Assembly: GCA_905116865.2 (NCBI GenBank)
Contig: CAJHNH020004613.1
Location: forward strand, 221,501-285,500
DNA length: 64,000 nucleotides
Reading direction: 5' to 3'
Source of the DNA: Candidula unifasciata
Lineage: Eukaryota > Mollusca > Gastropoda > Stylommatophora > Geomitridae
Notes under the pieces: generated by a model
Seen by the model: only the letters and a program-made list of their open reading frames with translations
The model's database searches: none
Told to the model about the DNA's origin: nothing
Translations under genes and position numbers: made by a program
Shown here: positions 56,201-63,696 of the stretch, in pieces
How positions within the stretch are numbered: position 1 is the first letter of the stretch
Layout: each line of letters starts with the position of its first letter

Positions 56201-57639
56201 AAAATGCGGAGTGCCTGCCAAGGTACAAACCGTGGCAAAACTAGGAATAACAGGCCAATATTATCGAGGGCAAACAAATGCTCTAACAGAGTCTCAGCGA
56301 TATGTTAATTGTATAGCTGTTTCTGCGACTATGCCACACAGCTGACAGTATCTTCTGTACCGCTATGCGCGGCGCGGATGGGGGGGGGGGGGGGTGCTAA
56401 ACTAGATGGCTGGGACTAATGAACAAATAAATTGGAGGAAGTTGCAGGAGATGCGGTAGCTGCTGCTCGTAAGTCCCAGCCATCTAGTTTATTCTCCCAT
56501 CCACGCAGTGCGTAGTGGCGTGGGGGATACGCTTGGTGGTGAGTTTAACTGGAAGAACACTATCGCTAACCTGCGTCGGAGCGCATGGTCTCCCCGCCAT
56601 GTCGCTATTATCGTGTGTATTGTTGCGTTTCTCGAAATTGTCAACAGACAGTAATCCTAGTTTCGCCATGATGTGTTCGTCAGAGGAAATCCACATTTTA
56701 CACACGACTGAGGCCCTGTTAGGGTATTTGTTTGGCTGCCATAATATGAGGACGAAGTTCGAAGGAGAGCCGTAAGTTGTCTTAAGGTACATACTGCTGT
56801 AAGAGATAGGAAGAAAAAGCTTTAGTTCTTCACATACACCCTATCAGGACATAACAGGAATAGGTGGCCTGCTCCTGCTCTTGATAACTCCCCCCCCCCC
56901 CCCCCCCCCCCTTTTACACCAAATAGTAGCTGGAAACTGGTACTGGTTCATAATGTTAAAGAATGGGAGTTGTGTGATCTAGAAAAACTCTTGATGATGA
57001 TGATGATATACTGCAAATGCTAAACAGGACAGCCACTTACTTTGCTCCGGATGCTTTAAAAATATCCGCCCACTGATCTGGGTTGTAAAACTCCGCTGTG
57101 AACATGGGCGCAAAGTCGACGTAGGTAAAGCCTGGTCTGTAATTATTCTTCATAAAATCAACAACCTCACGGACTGGTTTAGGTCCCTTCCAGAAGTACC
57201 AGAACCATGCTCCTGCATAGCTCGGAACCGAGAACACACCCCAGTGAAGAAAGATACCAATCTTGGCTTCGTCGTACCACTGCGGTATAGGACGTGAATC
57301 TATAGATTCCCAGGTAGGTTCATATCTGATTTCCTTGTTCTTCGCATCCTTCCTCGCTGTCTTTGAAAATCTGAGTGGTAACGAATTTTCTTTACTTTCG
57401 TGCATTCTTTGGTGCAGGGACCTTGTCTTATCGTCGACCACATTATTCACTTAAAAATTCTTAACGATTCCGTTTTGTTCGCCTTCTTGTGAAAACCTCT
57501 CAAAGCCAACGCCCTTAAATCCAAAACCGACGTCAACTTCGTTTGTGTCCAGGTCGGTAATTTTGGCGGCCATGCAATTTATTACAAATGTTACAAAAAA
57601 CAACACAGTCACACTGCTTTGCAGTTGAAAAGACCCCAT
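36520..57639 (-). CDS. Alpha-L-fucosidase FUC-B, eight exons, with an in-frame stop in exon 1
   Basis: Family 29 glycosidase. Exons (minus): 57041-57639, 52103-52209, 51325-51452, 47351-47484, 45174-45271, 40479-40611, 38012-38182 and 36520-36781. All junctions are GT/AG with matching phases and the total is 1632 nt (544 codons with stop). Signal peptide: [14 protein letters not shown]. Key features are [14 protein letters not shown] (exon 1), [13 protein letters not shown] (exon 2), and LIWSDGDW with the nucleophile Asp at about residue 300 (exon 4). Exon 5 has [17 protein letters not shown], exon 6 [10 protein letters not shown], exon 7 [15 protein letters not shown], and exon 8 the C-terminal beta domain ending KLTGISN. 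Codon 63 is TAA (57451-57453) where FUC-A has GGG. It is therefore a recent pseudogene, a segregating null allele, or an assembly error. Everything downstream is intact. Confidence 0.92.
36955..37235 (-). mobile_element. LINE relic in FUC-B intron 7
   Basis: The minus strand keeps [15 protein letters not shown], an RT-thumb motif, plus blocks shared with 8370-8590. Degenerate. Confidence 0.55.
37370..37565 (-). mobile_element. SINE family D
   Basis: gggtgatgtggtcaata, cttttacttcccaca and a tRNA-like head near 37500-37560 read on the minus strand (aggttcagatccacc as B-box remnant). Diverged copy. Confidence 0.55.
37696..37797 (-). mobile_element. SINE A, 5'-truncated, with target-site duplication
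   Basis: The 3' 100 bp of SINE A on the minus strand, flanked by a perfect 12-bp duplication, tacttgtgtatg, at 37684-37695 and 37798-37809. Inserted in FUC-B intron 7. Confidence 0.9.
38320..38530 (-). mobile_element. SINE family D with tRNA-like head
   Basis: The minus strand from 38525 reads accatggtgtagcagctag (A-box-like) and gggttcaaatctg (B-box-like), then the family body (ccaggtaaagtcctg, gttgactacatcaccc). Confidence 0.72.
38540..38905 (-). mobile_element. LINE C-terminal relic
   Basis: The minus strand reads [20 protein letters not shown] and [12 protein letters not shown], the usual RTE-like C-terminal region, and ends in GAAGAAGAA near 38545-38555. Confidence 0.7.
38948..40120 (-). 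mobile_element. SINE family S, split by a LINE insertion
   Basis: The two halves (38948-39118 and 39942-40120) together make a minus-strand family S copy (acccaaagtattttaggatc; head with ggttcaatctccggt). The inserted LINE occupies 39119-39941. gggattttt at both junctions (about 39109-39117 and 39943-39951) is the probable target-site duplication. A poly(C) tract (40117-40131) follows. Confidence 0.85.
39119..39941 (+). pseudogene. RTE-like LINE, 5'-truncated, nearly open
   Basis: Starts at RT motif C ([14 protein letters not shown]) and reads through [20 protein letters not shown] to a stop at 39347-39349. It then continues as [49 protein letters not shown] and GRPRTRW, ending RHPQR at 39914 before a GAA tail. 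Apart from the one stop it is intact. It lies antisense to FUC-B in intron 6. Confidence 0.9.
40663..40825. repeat. 25-bp minisatellite, about 7 units
   Basis: Units of gaaagacaaccaatat followed by (t/c)gcaatcag repeat just 50 bp from the exon 6 acceptor of FUC-B. One unit is shortened. A thinner echo of caatattgcaac occurs to 41680. Confidence 0.9.
41050..41255 (+). mobile_element. Family B repeat, diverged
   Basis: Head hairpin degraded (cgtccccatgtgggacga), body ttgaagccccatcctggttg, tttctgtgacctctccac, gtgtttatcactcagtgtga, end ggggtaaaaaagttagtcagtc. Older copy. Confidence 0.68.
41260..41640 (-). mobile_element. LINE relic (RT thumb to C-terminus)
   Basis: The minus strand reads [39 protein letters not shown] and IIAENMVP, the signature of another RTE-like lineage. 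In-frame stops are present. Confidence 0.72.
42010..43085 (+). pseudogene. Tc1/mariner transposase relic
   Basis: Plus-strand fragments follow the order of a Tc1-like transposase. There is a helix-turn-helix part (about 42130-42230), [10 protein letters not shown] (42551-42580), QDNARP (42779-42796), [22 protein letters not shown] (42861-42910) and a terminal HTRY-like end near 43055. Stops and frameshifts are frequent. No clear terminal inverted repeats were seen. It lies in FUC-B intron 5. Confidence 0.78.
43440..43935 (+). pseudogene. Pogo/Tigger-like transposase C-terminus relic
   Basis: The plus strand reads [20 protein letters not shown] then, after a stop, [20 protein letters not shown] and [15 protein letters not shown], an arrangement typical of pogo-type DDE transposases. 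The 3' end gtacatcttatacat...gaaatacggta resembles pogo terminal repeats. Confidence 0.72.
44144..44232. repeat. (TA)n microsatellite
   Basis: About 88 bp of TA with one phase break near 44188. Confidence 0.97.
44290..44375 (+). mobile_element. 3' end of an RNase H LINE (short relic)
   Basis: Reads [14 protein letters not shown] and stop, matching the terminal residues of the LINE at 4097-4531. Confidence 0.65.
44500..44836 (+). pseudogene. LINE C-terminal relic with GAA tail
   Basis: Reads [30 protein letters not shown] and [16 protein letters not shown], with a few stops, ending in (GAA)n at 44806-44835. Same general type as the RTE-like copies but a different lineage. Confidence 0.78.
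44870..45090 (-). repeat. Family C repeat, inverted
   Basis: aagcatgtcataaaagta, ctaattataggcatttcctt, gagtgcaactgcctgaaagg and ggaaccaacagcatgc are the reverse complement of the family C end. It lies 80 bp from FUC-B exon 5. Confidence 0.7.
45937..46165 (+). pseudogene. 3' end of the second RNase H LINE family
   Basis: Reads [20 protein letters not shown] ... [17 protein letters not shown], stop at 46132, then cgaacaaaaaaagaagaaga. Third copy of the family seen at 18964-19146 and 28072-28254. Confidence 0.85.
46190..46460 (-). mobile_element. LINE RT relic (motif C region)
   Basis: The minus strand reads [20 protein letters not shown] and [20 protein letters not shown]. The catalytic ADD has become AYD. 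Another RTE-like lineage. Confidence 0.72.
46900..47170 (-). mobile_element. LINE C-terminal relic
   Basis: The minus strand reads [20 protein letters not shown] followed by KGMVPGR, the same lineage as 41260-41640. Confidence 0.7.
47640..47995 (+). mobile_element. LINE C-terminal relic
   Basis: Reads [33 protein letters not shown], then in another frame the basic C-terminus ([16 protein letters not shown]) and NALCVNSD. It lies about 150 bp upstream of FUC-B exon 4 and is antisense to the gene. Confidence 0.78.
48060..48949 (+). mobile_element. Internally deleted piggyBac-type element with TTAA duplications
   Basis: TTAA lies at 48056-48059 and 48950-48953. The terminal inverted repeats ccctcttagcacgg (48060-48073) and its complement ccgtgctaaaaggg (48936-48949) differ at one of 14 positions. 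The subterminal motif gaaccgctaa occurs twice (about 48152 and 48292). Inside, a 64-codon acidic frame [20 protein letters not shown]... (48306-48500) is probably the N-terminus of the lost transposase; the catalytic core is missing. aataaaaag at about 48635 may be its poly(A) signal. Confidence 0.88.
49105..49495 (-). mobile_element. LINE C-terminal relic
   Basis: The minus strand reads [34 protein letters not shown] and, further on, [20 protein letters not shown]-like C-terminus. A C-rich tract lies just left at 48968-49006. Confidence 0.72.
49500..50800. other. FUC-B intron 3: shared intron block plus family C copy
   Basis: 49500-49930 is homologous to 1-360 of the FUC-A intron. 50130-50400 is a family C repeat (caggctgtaaacttcagtga, cttctggactttggtcttg). 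50510-50570 matches 5905-5965. No gene is seen. Confidence 0.6.
50810..51145 (+). pseudogene. LINE C-terminal relic with GAA tail
   Basis: Reads [48 protein letters not shown], ending in aaagaagaag. It lies about 180 bp downstream of FUC-B exon 3 on the opposite strand. Confidence 0.75.
51545..51765 (-). mobile_element. LINE C-terminal relic
   Basis: Shares tttcctccattccattctgtcctgtgcaatc-type blocks with 22000-22150. The minus strand reads [13 protein letters not shown]. Confidence 0.6.
52503..52591 (-). mobile_element. SINE A, 5'-truncated, with target-site duplication
   Basis: The 3' end of SINE A (gaaccaaccccagc, catccagtagtttgcc) on the minus strand. A 10-bp duplication, agtctcatag, lies at 52493-52502 and 52592-52601. 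Confidence 0.85.
53151..55194. repeat. 32-bp satellite array, about 64 units, in FUC-B intron 1
   Basis: The unit is aactctctgagataaggtgc followed by atagagcaatgg. Common variants are aacactctg, ggttcatag and ggttcacag. Two rare 30-bp units (gcatagcaatgg) at about 53711 and 54252 are 542 bp apart, as are ggttcacag variants at about 53868 and 54410, so part of the array was copied as a block. The period is not a multiple of three and the minus strand lacks stops, which yields long spurious frames. Confidence 0.98.
55432..55494. repeat. (GAA)n microsatellite
   Basis: About 60 bp of GAA. The preceding 200 bp have no recognised coding content but may be a LINE 3' end, by analogy with the other GAA tails in the window. 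Confidence 0.95.
55680..55930 (-). repeat. Family C repeat, inverted
   Basis: gtttccctcaaagtcagagt, gcatctgcctgatggtgagg, aaccaacagtctg and tttacagccagtgaac are the reverse complement of family C. Partial repeats of the last motif (tttacagccggtgaac, accagaactttc) continue to 56095. Confidence 0.7.
56128..56772. repeat. Long imperfect inverted repeat (foldback element)
   Basis: The left arm 56128-56255 (gggctctcctttgaactttg ... aaataccctaacagggcctc ... gtggcaaaactagga) is the reverse complement of 56650-56772. Inner arms 56395-56418 and 56470-56492 (aaactagatggctgggact) pair too. The centre is about 50 bp. Both arms can be read as similar short peptides because they are copies. It may be a MITE or an inverted duplication. 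It lies in FUC-B intron 1 near exon 1. Confidence 0.85.
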
Positions 57640-57800
57640 AACTGTTCTTTATGCGTTAGCAGATCAAATTTAATGCGAAAAAAAGCCTTTCGTATTCGAA
57701 ATTTCAAGAGCAAACAGACTTTCTTCCACTTCCACACTGTCGTCTGGAACTCGTCACATGATTCTTGTCACATGACTCTTGTCACGTGACGCTTGAACTC
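57640..57800 (-). promoter_or_regulatory. FUC-B upstream region with three CLEAR/E-box sites
   Basis: GTCACATGAT (57753-57762), GTCACATGAC (57767-57776) and GTCACGTGAC (57781-57790) lie exactly 14 bp apart, 114-151 bp upstream of the ATG. The third equals the CLEAR consensus recognised by TFEB-type bHLH-Zip factors at vertebrate lysosomal genes. FUC-A has one site at the matching distance. The regulatory role is inference from motif and position. Confidence 0.6.
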
Positions 57801-57810
57801 CTTGGTTATA

Positions 57811-57990
57811 GGTTAGCTGCGTATCCTTTCTTAACAGGACGTTGCAGAACCAACCCCAACAGCCCCTGACTGTTGCGTGGTTTTTTTTAGGCAAATTTAC
57901 GTCCATTAGTTTGCCATTGCTCCTGGACGGTCGGCTTTCTTGATACCAATGTCGAAACCAACGCGTTCGCATCGACTTAGCCACAGCGCC
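57811..57990 (-). mobile_element. SINE A upstream of FUC-B
   Basis: Minus strand: head-side sequence (cggcgctgtggctaagtcg), body cgacattggtatcaagaaag and end aacctataacc. The region with the B box is deleted (cgaacgcgttggtt). It sits just outside the CLEAR-like sites. Confidence 0.8.
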
Positions 57991-58029
57991 GACCTTTGGT
58001 TATAAAGCAGAGAAAAATTCAATGTTAAT

Positions 58030-58320
58030 GACAGTCACAACAAAACAAAAAATATATACATGGAGTGGCTTAGTCAGGAGTGTGGAGAATGAGGAATCCC
58101 TGACACTAACACGATTGCGTGACATGGGAGTTAAGCATGGTGATGCACGTCTTTGCCGTCTTCGAGGCCGAGAAAGGAGACAATATAACCAGCTTCTCAT
58201 GGGGACAATTAGTAGAAGTACTTTAGAGTGGCTGCTGCTTCGGAGAACTGAGCACTCATGGGTATGCCCAATGTGCAGAGACATTAATTGTGATAACAGA
58301 ACATAAAATAACATCTTAGT
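58030..58320 (+). pseudogene. 3' end of an RNase H-type LINE
   Basis: The frame 58022-58306 reads LTRLRDMGVKHGDARLCRLR, GRERRQYNQLLMGTISRSTL and TEHSWVCPMCRDINCDN, the C-terminal region that follows RNase H in the elements at 640 and 4097. Confidence 0.82.
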
Positions 58321-59114
58321 AGGGAGTCGGCAGTACGAAACCCAAGTTCAAGGTGTCTCCTTCGTGCCAAAGAACTGCATGGCTGTTAGGTGAACAGTCG
58401 TTAACGATGGCAGGCAGGTCGTTGTAGGGGCGACGCCTGCTGGTGGATGTAATGTCCTAAGTCCCTTCCCCAGCTAATAAGGAGGGTACTGCTGGGGTGA
58501 CCGTTTATTAACCCTCATATAATTATTCCGGTCAAAATGGACGCTAGGTACGGCCACCTTTTTTTTTAAAGCCGTTGCAAATATTTTTTTTTTTTTTGCC
58601 AGACGGTGGCCGTTGCATTTTTGCTCCATTTGTAGACTGGAAGGATGTAGTTTCGTCCCCCAGCTTCTGAGTTGAGTGCATGGCGTGACACTGTGAGCTG
58701 CGTTTGTTTTTCGTTGGCACAGGAGCGGAGCATATGTGGGGTGACCCGTTTGCTATGAAGCTGAAACTAGGATTACCAGATTACCAGTCAGGAGTGGGCA
58801 AACATTATTTGTTTTTGTTTCGCGCGCCAAATTTAGAATTATCAAATTGATCGAGGGCAATGAAGACAACAAATATAAATATGACACTAAGATTTCTTCA
58901 TAACAAATGCTGTTGTCAGCGGTGTTCTTGACCTACACCTAGGGGGGGGGGGGGGGGGGGGGGGGCACCACTTCCAAGATTCCGTGCCAGCTCAGTTTTA
59001 GGCAGATACAGGCCATTATTACTGGTGCATGACGTGGACGTACGGCATGGAGTCTTGCACGCTGTTCCTTGAAACCAGTGCAGAGCTTGCTGGCCTAGAT
59101 CTATATTGTAAAGA
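58321..59114. other. Repeat-rich non-coding region
   Basis: No gene seen. A family B-related block (gggtgacccgtttgctatga, 58737-58790) and a poly(G) tract (58941-58964) are present. ttaaccctcatataattatt at about 58507 resembles a piggyBac-type left end, but no partner end was found. Confidence 0.45.
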
Positions 59115-59310
59115 CCAAATGACACTTTGTGAGCGATGTGGTCAGCATCACAACGGCCGCCTTTACTTCCCAGGACTGTACCTGCTACCCACTCAAGGCT
59201 GGGTCGACCTGGGAGCCAAAGTCATTTTTGAAAAAAAGTCCGACCCCCCGTCAGGAACCAAACCCACGACCTTCCTTCTAGATACTAGACCACATCGGCT
59301 CCCTCTATTA
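59115..59310 (-). mobile_element. SINE family D with tRNA-like head
   Basis: The minus strand from about 59307 reads gccgatgtggtctagtatc (A-box-like) and gtgggtttggttcctg (B-box-like), then ggtagcaggtacagtcctgg and gatgctgaccacatcgctc. Confidence 0.75.
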
Positions 59311-59884
59311 GGGGTGCAATTTCATTTATGTAGACGAAAACAAAAACTCAACTTTCTGGGAAGGAGTAGACAACTGCACAGTCAAATGACTAATACAAGG
59401 CAACCCAATAACGAATTATGTGCATCTCAGAACAAGAGGACACACGATGACTCAACAGGCAGTGAACTGGATACAAATCAACTGGAGAAAAAAACATAGG
59501 ACGTTCAAGAGAAACCCTAAGACAAACATTGCTGAAAGAGGTCAAAGGGACCGATTTGAATTCTTTCCATGCCAGGAAAAGATTAAACAGGGTAGAAGAT
59601 AATGTAGGACTAAACTGCTGCTCATCTGATCTTGTTCTGGGATGCAACTCACCGGATACTTTAGCACTATTCCCCAGCCTGAGAGAACATTAGTTCTTCC
59701 CACCAGCATGGCCACACATTACTGTTATTCATTTTTCTAGTTTCTTCCACCTTTTTTTATCTATTTCAGCTACTCATTAATAGTTGGAATATGACAGAGC
59801 TCTTTAGTCATGTGTTGAGAAGATATTTGAAAATTGGAACAACTGGAAAGATCAGTTTCTTCTTCATCTACACTTGCCCCTTAG

Positions 59885-60022
59885 CTCTTTGAGTCCTAAA
59901 GGGTTTAGCATCACAGGATCGATGGGGTGGTGTAAAGAGACATAAAATCGGCACATCATGCATTCATTGGGCTTCTAGGTAGGAATCAATGTACGCATGT
60001 GAGTTTCTTGTGGCTCAAAGAG
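59885..60022. mobile_element. Probable piggyBac-type MITE (138 bp)
   Basis: The ends ctctttgagtcctaaag and, inverted, ctctttgagccacaag form short terminal repeats. TTAA flanks the right end (60023-60026) and TTAG, one base off, the left (59881-59884). No coding capacity. Confidence 0.6.
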
Positions 60023-60107
60023 TTAAAAGGGCAGTTAGCACACTGTGTTATGTTTACAGCAACCTTGCAATATCTGCACACTTCAGATCCATACATCTGA
60101 TATCAGC

Positions 60108-60905
60108 TTCTTCTTCTTCTTCACTTCCTCTTTTACCGCTGTGGGTGTTAAGGGAGATATAAGGTTCTGTTTCTAGCTCTTCTGGCTGCCTCGACCATAG
60201 GCACATCGTGCTGTTGTAGAGTTTCTCTGATGTTATCCTTCCATCTTGTTCTTGGTCTACCCCGTGCTCTACGTCCTTCTTCTCTTTCCATGTATTTTTT
60301 GTATGGTATGGTGTCACAAGACATTCTCTCTAAGTGGGCAAACCATTTCACTTGCTGTCTTTGTATGTAATCCAGAATTGGTTCTGTGCCGACGTTCTCT
60401 TATGATCTCATTCCTGATCTTATCTCTTATGGTCACTCCTACAGCCCTTCTCAGACATCTCATTTCCGTGGTTACTAATTTTCTTTTATGGTTTGTTGTG
60501 AGTGACCATGTCTGGCACTGGTAGCACAGAGTTGGAATAAATATGCTTTGAATAAGATGTCTCTTTGTGCTGATTTGATTGTCTTATTCTGTAAGAGGGG
60601 GGCTAGCTGTCCCAATACTTGGTTTGCTTTACTGCATCTAATGTCAATTTCTTTATCCAATTTCCCATCTTCGGTAAATGTAGTTCCCAGATATTTAAAC
60701 TCAGGTGCCTGTTTAATGTCTTTGTATTCTATTGCTATGTTTAGATCTGTCTTCTTTTTTTCCTGTTGACATTACTTCTGTCTTTTCAGTGTTGATTCTC
60801 ATATTATTTGTTTTATATTCTTCATTCATGGATGTTAGATGTTGTTGCAATTTCATGGCTGTATCTGCTATCAAGACCTGGTCATCTGCAAAGAGTAATT
60901 CGTTG
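60108..60905 (-). pseudogene. RTE-like LINE, 5'-truncated, with target-site duplication
   Basis: From 60905 the minus strand starts at RT motif C ([16 protein letters not shown]) and reaches [15 protein letters not shown] (the MKWFAHL start at 60351), [10 protein letters not shown] and LYLP, then stops, followed by the GAA tail at 60108-60122. A 13-bp duplication, atctgatatcagc, lies at 60095-60107 and 60906-60918. Small frameshifts near 60396 and 60580 break the frame. Confidence 0.92.
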
Positions 60906-61024
60906 ATCTGATATCAGCAAATGCTTTAATTAGTTTCCTTTAATGACCAGCTTGTCAGAGGGCAGTGAGTCTATTCTTTTACTCCTCAACAATGAGGCCA
61001 TGGAACCAACACAGGGAGCAAAGA

Positions 61025-61440
61025 TCATTCAGAAGTTTGAGGTTTTGAACAACGGATCAACATCATGGCACATGGGTGTAACCCATAAGTGCTCCGTTCT
61101 TCTTCGAACTCAAGTCTGTGTCCGAAGAAGCTCAACACAGAGCACAGGCTCTGTAGCACCGGCGAGGATCCTGAAATACTTTGGGCAGATTTTTAACTCA
61201 AAATTTTGCCCGGGCAGTGCCGTTAGGCTACCTTTTTCGATTTCCAACTGCCAAGGGAATTTGTACGTGCACAACAATGCACATGGGCATCTGATCTCAC
61301 TACTCAGAGACCAGGGGGAATTACTAGAAGTCCAAGTCCACGTGAAATGTGAAAAAGTCCCACCCCTCACCGGGGACTGAGCCCGGAACCTTTAGCACTT
61401 GAGGCGGACACCATGCCTCGAGACCATGCAGCCCCCTAGA
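61025..61440 (-). mobile_element. tRNA-derived SINE, family S
   Basis: Minus strand: head tgcatggtctcgaggcatgg, B-box-like gggctcagtccc, body acggcactgcccgggcaaaa and acccaaag/tgcccaaag, end gtgccatgatgttgatccgt. Confidence 0.82.
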
Positions 61441-61550
61441 TCATTCAAGAAAGAAGCTGTGACAAAGAAGTTATCTTTGATAACCTAAGATGGTGGCATG
61501 GAGGATGTCAATACCTGTACCATCTGGCAAAGCACTTGATGATGATGATG
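61441..61550 (+). mobile_element. LINE 3' terminus with (GAT)n tail
   Basis: Ends in ctggcaaagcacttgatgat plus gatgatg, and similar ends recur inverted at 36810-36870. It looks like the last residues and tail of yet another LINE. Confidence 0.5.
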
Positions 61551-61639
61551 TACAAGATATAACAAAAATAAAAACACAACCAGTAGCTTCACACCAAAAG
61601 AAAAAGTATCAAACAATACTTTATTATTCATATTGTTAA

Positions 61640-62105
61640 TATTAGTGTATGAAATGTACACCAAAAACTGAAAAATCTTGATGTGTCATGTCTTAACACA
61701 TTCTAAAGCATGTAAAACATCTAAAACATCATGATGAAATGGTTTAACATCTTTCTGAAACATTTAACACTTAACAGTTCTGATAAAATGTTTTAACACT
61801 TTCTGAAACATGTCAAAAACCAAAATATCATGATGAAATATTTAAACACATTCTGAAACATGTGAAGAAAAAAAAAAACTAAAACATCCTGATGAAATGT
61901 TTTAATACTCCAAAGCAAGTCAAAAACCAAAAAACCTTCCAAAAAATTTTAACTCATTGTGAAATATGTCAAAAAACAAAACATCATGATTAAATATCTT
62001 AACATGTTCAGAAGCATGTCGCTCCTCCCTCCCCCCCACTCCCCCAAAAAATATTCCAAGTTTTAATACATTTCGAAAAATGTAAAAAAAAAAAAAAAAG
62101 ACTAG
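61640..62105. repeat. Degenerate AT-rich tandem repeat (about 55-65 bp)
   Basis: Recurring blocks are catgatgaaatgttttaaca, ctttctgaaacatgt and caaaaaccaaaa. No coding content. A poly(A) run lies at 62085-62100. Confidence 0.75.
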
Positions 62106-62239
62106 CAAAAGCAGTCTTCATAATAAAATATGTACTGTCAATGTGGAACAAATATTTAGTCCTGATGAAACTTCAATTCTTATTTTAGATATGAACATTG
62201 CACAAATTTGCCATGCCATCTAGTATAAAAGATACAAGC

Positions 62240-62485
62240 TGTTACACACAATAACTGTCAATTACTGCCTTTATTTTACCACTTTTGCGGTGTAGGCTGG
62301 GGTGGGGGGGTCTTTGAGTCTGAGGATTTACGGCGGCATGGCTAGTGCTGTCGCCATGACTGTACAAGTGAGGATTTTTTTGTGTGCCTCTGACAAAAAA
62401 ATCCCCAGCCTTATAGAGGATTTGAACCTGGGTCTGCCGCTTGAGAGCCCAGCATTCTAACCATTCAGCCAGCTGCTCCTCTACA
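62240..62485 (-). mobile_element. tRNA-derived SINE with well-kept head
   Basis: The minus strand from 62483 reads gaggagcagctggctgaatg then gttagaatgctgggctct (A box TGGCTGAATGG, anticodon-like CTCTCAAG) and ccaggttcaaatcctc (B box GGTTCAAATCC) before leaving the tRNA pattern. The body continues to about 62270 with a poly(C)/T segment. Confidence 0.78.
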
Positions 62486-62579
62486 CACAATAATGCACCT
62501 TAAATTTGCAGAGGACAGGGAAAGCCTTCTACATGAGGCTTTGAGTGATATTAAAGGGCACAGGCTAAATAGAGGTAAC

Positions 62580-63180
62580 TTTTGGAATGGCACAGGCAGA
62601 ATTCATTATCATATACGTGTATGCAATTGACAAGACAGTAACACCCAAAAAAGCAGCCCTGCAGACGGTGACAGCCACCTTGGACTGCGGATGTCAGGAA
62701 TGGGTAGCTTGTGAAAGAGAAGCATTGGTGCAAGAACTGATCATTCATAATATCATTATACAGATTTGCAGAAAAAATATGGGGGTTTCACTGTGAAGGA
62801 AGATGGAAGTGTCTGAAAAGAAAACAACCCCATTTTAACGTCACATCTAGCATCAGAATGGAGGTGGAATCAGTAATGGCACCTTCTACGATTGCTGCAG
62901 AGCAGTGCAGCTCAGCATGTATGATTATAACGGACTCACAAAGCAAGCTTTGCAAAACAGAAACTGGTGTCTTGTGCTCAGAGTGGCTTGCCTCTTTTAA
63001 TAAGACTCACATAAGAATCATATTGTGGATGTTTTTGCCCAGGATATTGGAGTGTGTTCATGGTAATGAGCATGCTGGTAGATTATCTGCTGCCTCCCCT
63101 CTGGGCAGTGAGATGCTTGTAATGTCAGTAGCTTTCAAGTATTACAGTATCCTATCCACTGTCTAAACTTGATTACTTGT
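62580..63180 (+). pseudogene. RNase H domain of a LINE, decayed
   Basis: The plus strand reads RMEVESVMAPSTIAAE, MIITDSQSKLCKTETGVLCS and GNEHAGRLSAASPLG, aligned in order with the RNase H of the element at 4097-4800 (MEVEAV, TDSESMLRKIRTG, GNEQADRLAGSA). The ADRL aspartate has become Gly. Confidence 0.78.
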
Positions 63181-63229
63181 CTGCATCTTTTAACTGTTTT
63201 CAGCTGTTGTCTTTAACAGAAAGATTTAG

Positions 63230-63690
63230 TGATTAACCCTTTCGCTGCTACGTTCCCGGAAATAGCTGTCTGCCCTGTGCTAAGCAATGTGAAAAAAAAA
63301 AGTCTCTGCTGTGCGCAATACTTTTCTATCCTCCAAACGCAAGAGATGCGTCGGCGGTGAGGGCTATATTTTGTACACCCAAAACATTTTACCCTGGGGA
63401 GTTGTGTGGTTGGTCCGAGTGGTGACAAGTCAGAGGCACGATGGTGGCCCACAAACTTGACTAACTGGGGGGGGGGGGGGGGGGGGGGGGATTAATGGGA
63501 AGAACTGTTCCCTGTCCGTATCCCAAAATTTGATTGACGAACCTACCAAGGCTGCCACTTTAATCAGTTATTTGTAGTCACCATGTTATTAAATACCAAA
63601 ATAATAAAAAAATTTAATAATAATACTTGAGTCGTCCGTTGATGAAAAGTAGCAGGAACTGAAAGGAAAATTTACAATAATTTAAAAAAA
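63230..63690. other. Non-coding region with poly(G) tract
   Basis: ttaaccctttcgctgctacg at about 63234 resembles a piggyBac-type end but no partner is in the window. A run of about 24 G lies at 63467-63490, followed by AT-rich sequence. No gene seen. Confidence 0.45.
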
Positions 63691-63696
63691 AAATAA

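Noticed and set aside
57041..57450. Alternative downstream start for FUC-B at the GTG codon after the in-frame stop
   Set aside because: GTG initiation is not expected in an animal gene, and starting there would remove the signal peptide that FUC-A retains.
59340..59650. Possible LINE C-terminal coding in the plus strand
   Set aside because: Composition is suggestive (ERGQRDRFEFF) but no clear motif series could be aligned, so it was not listed.
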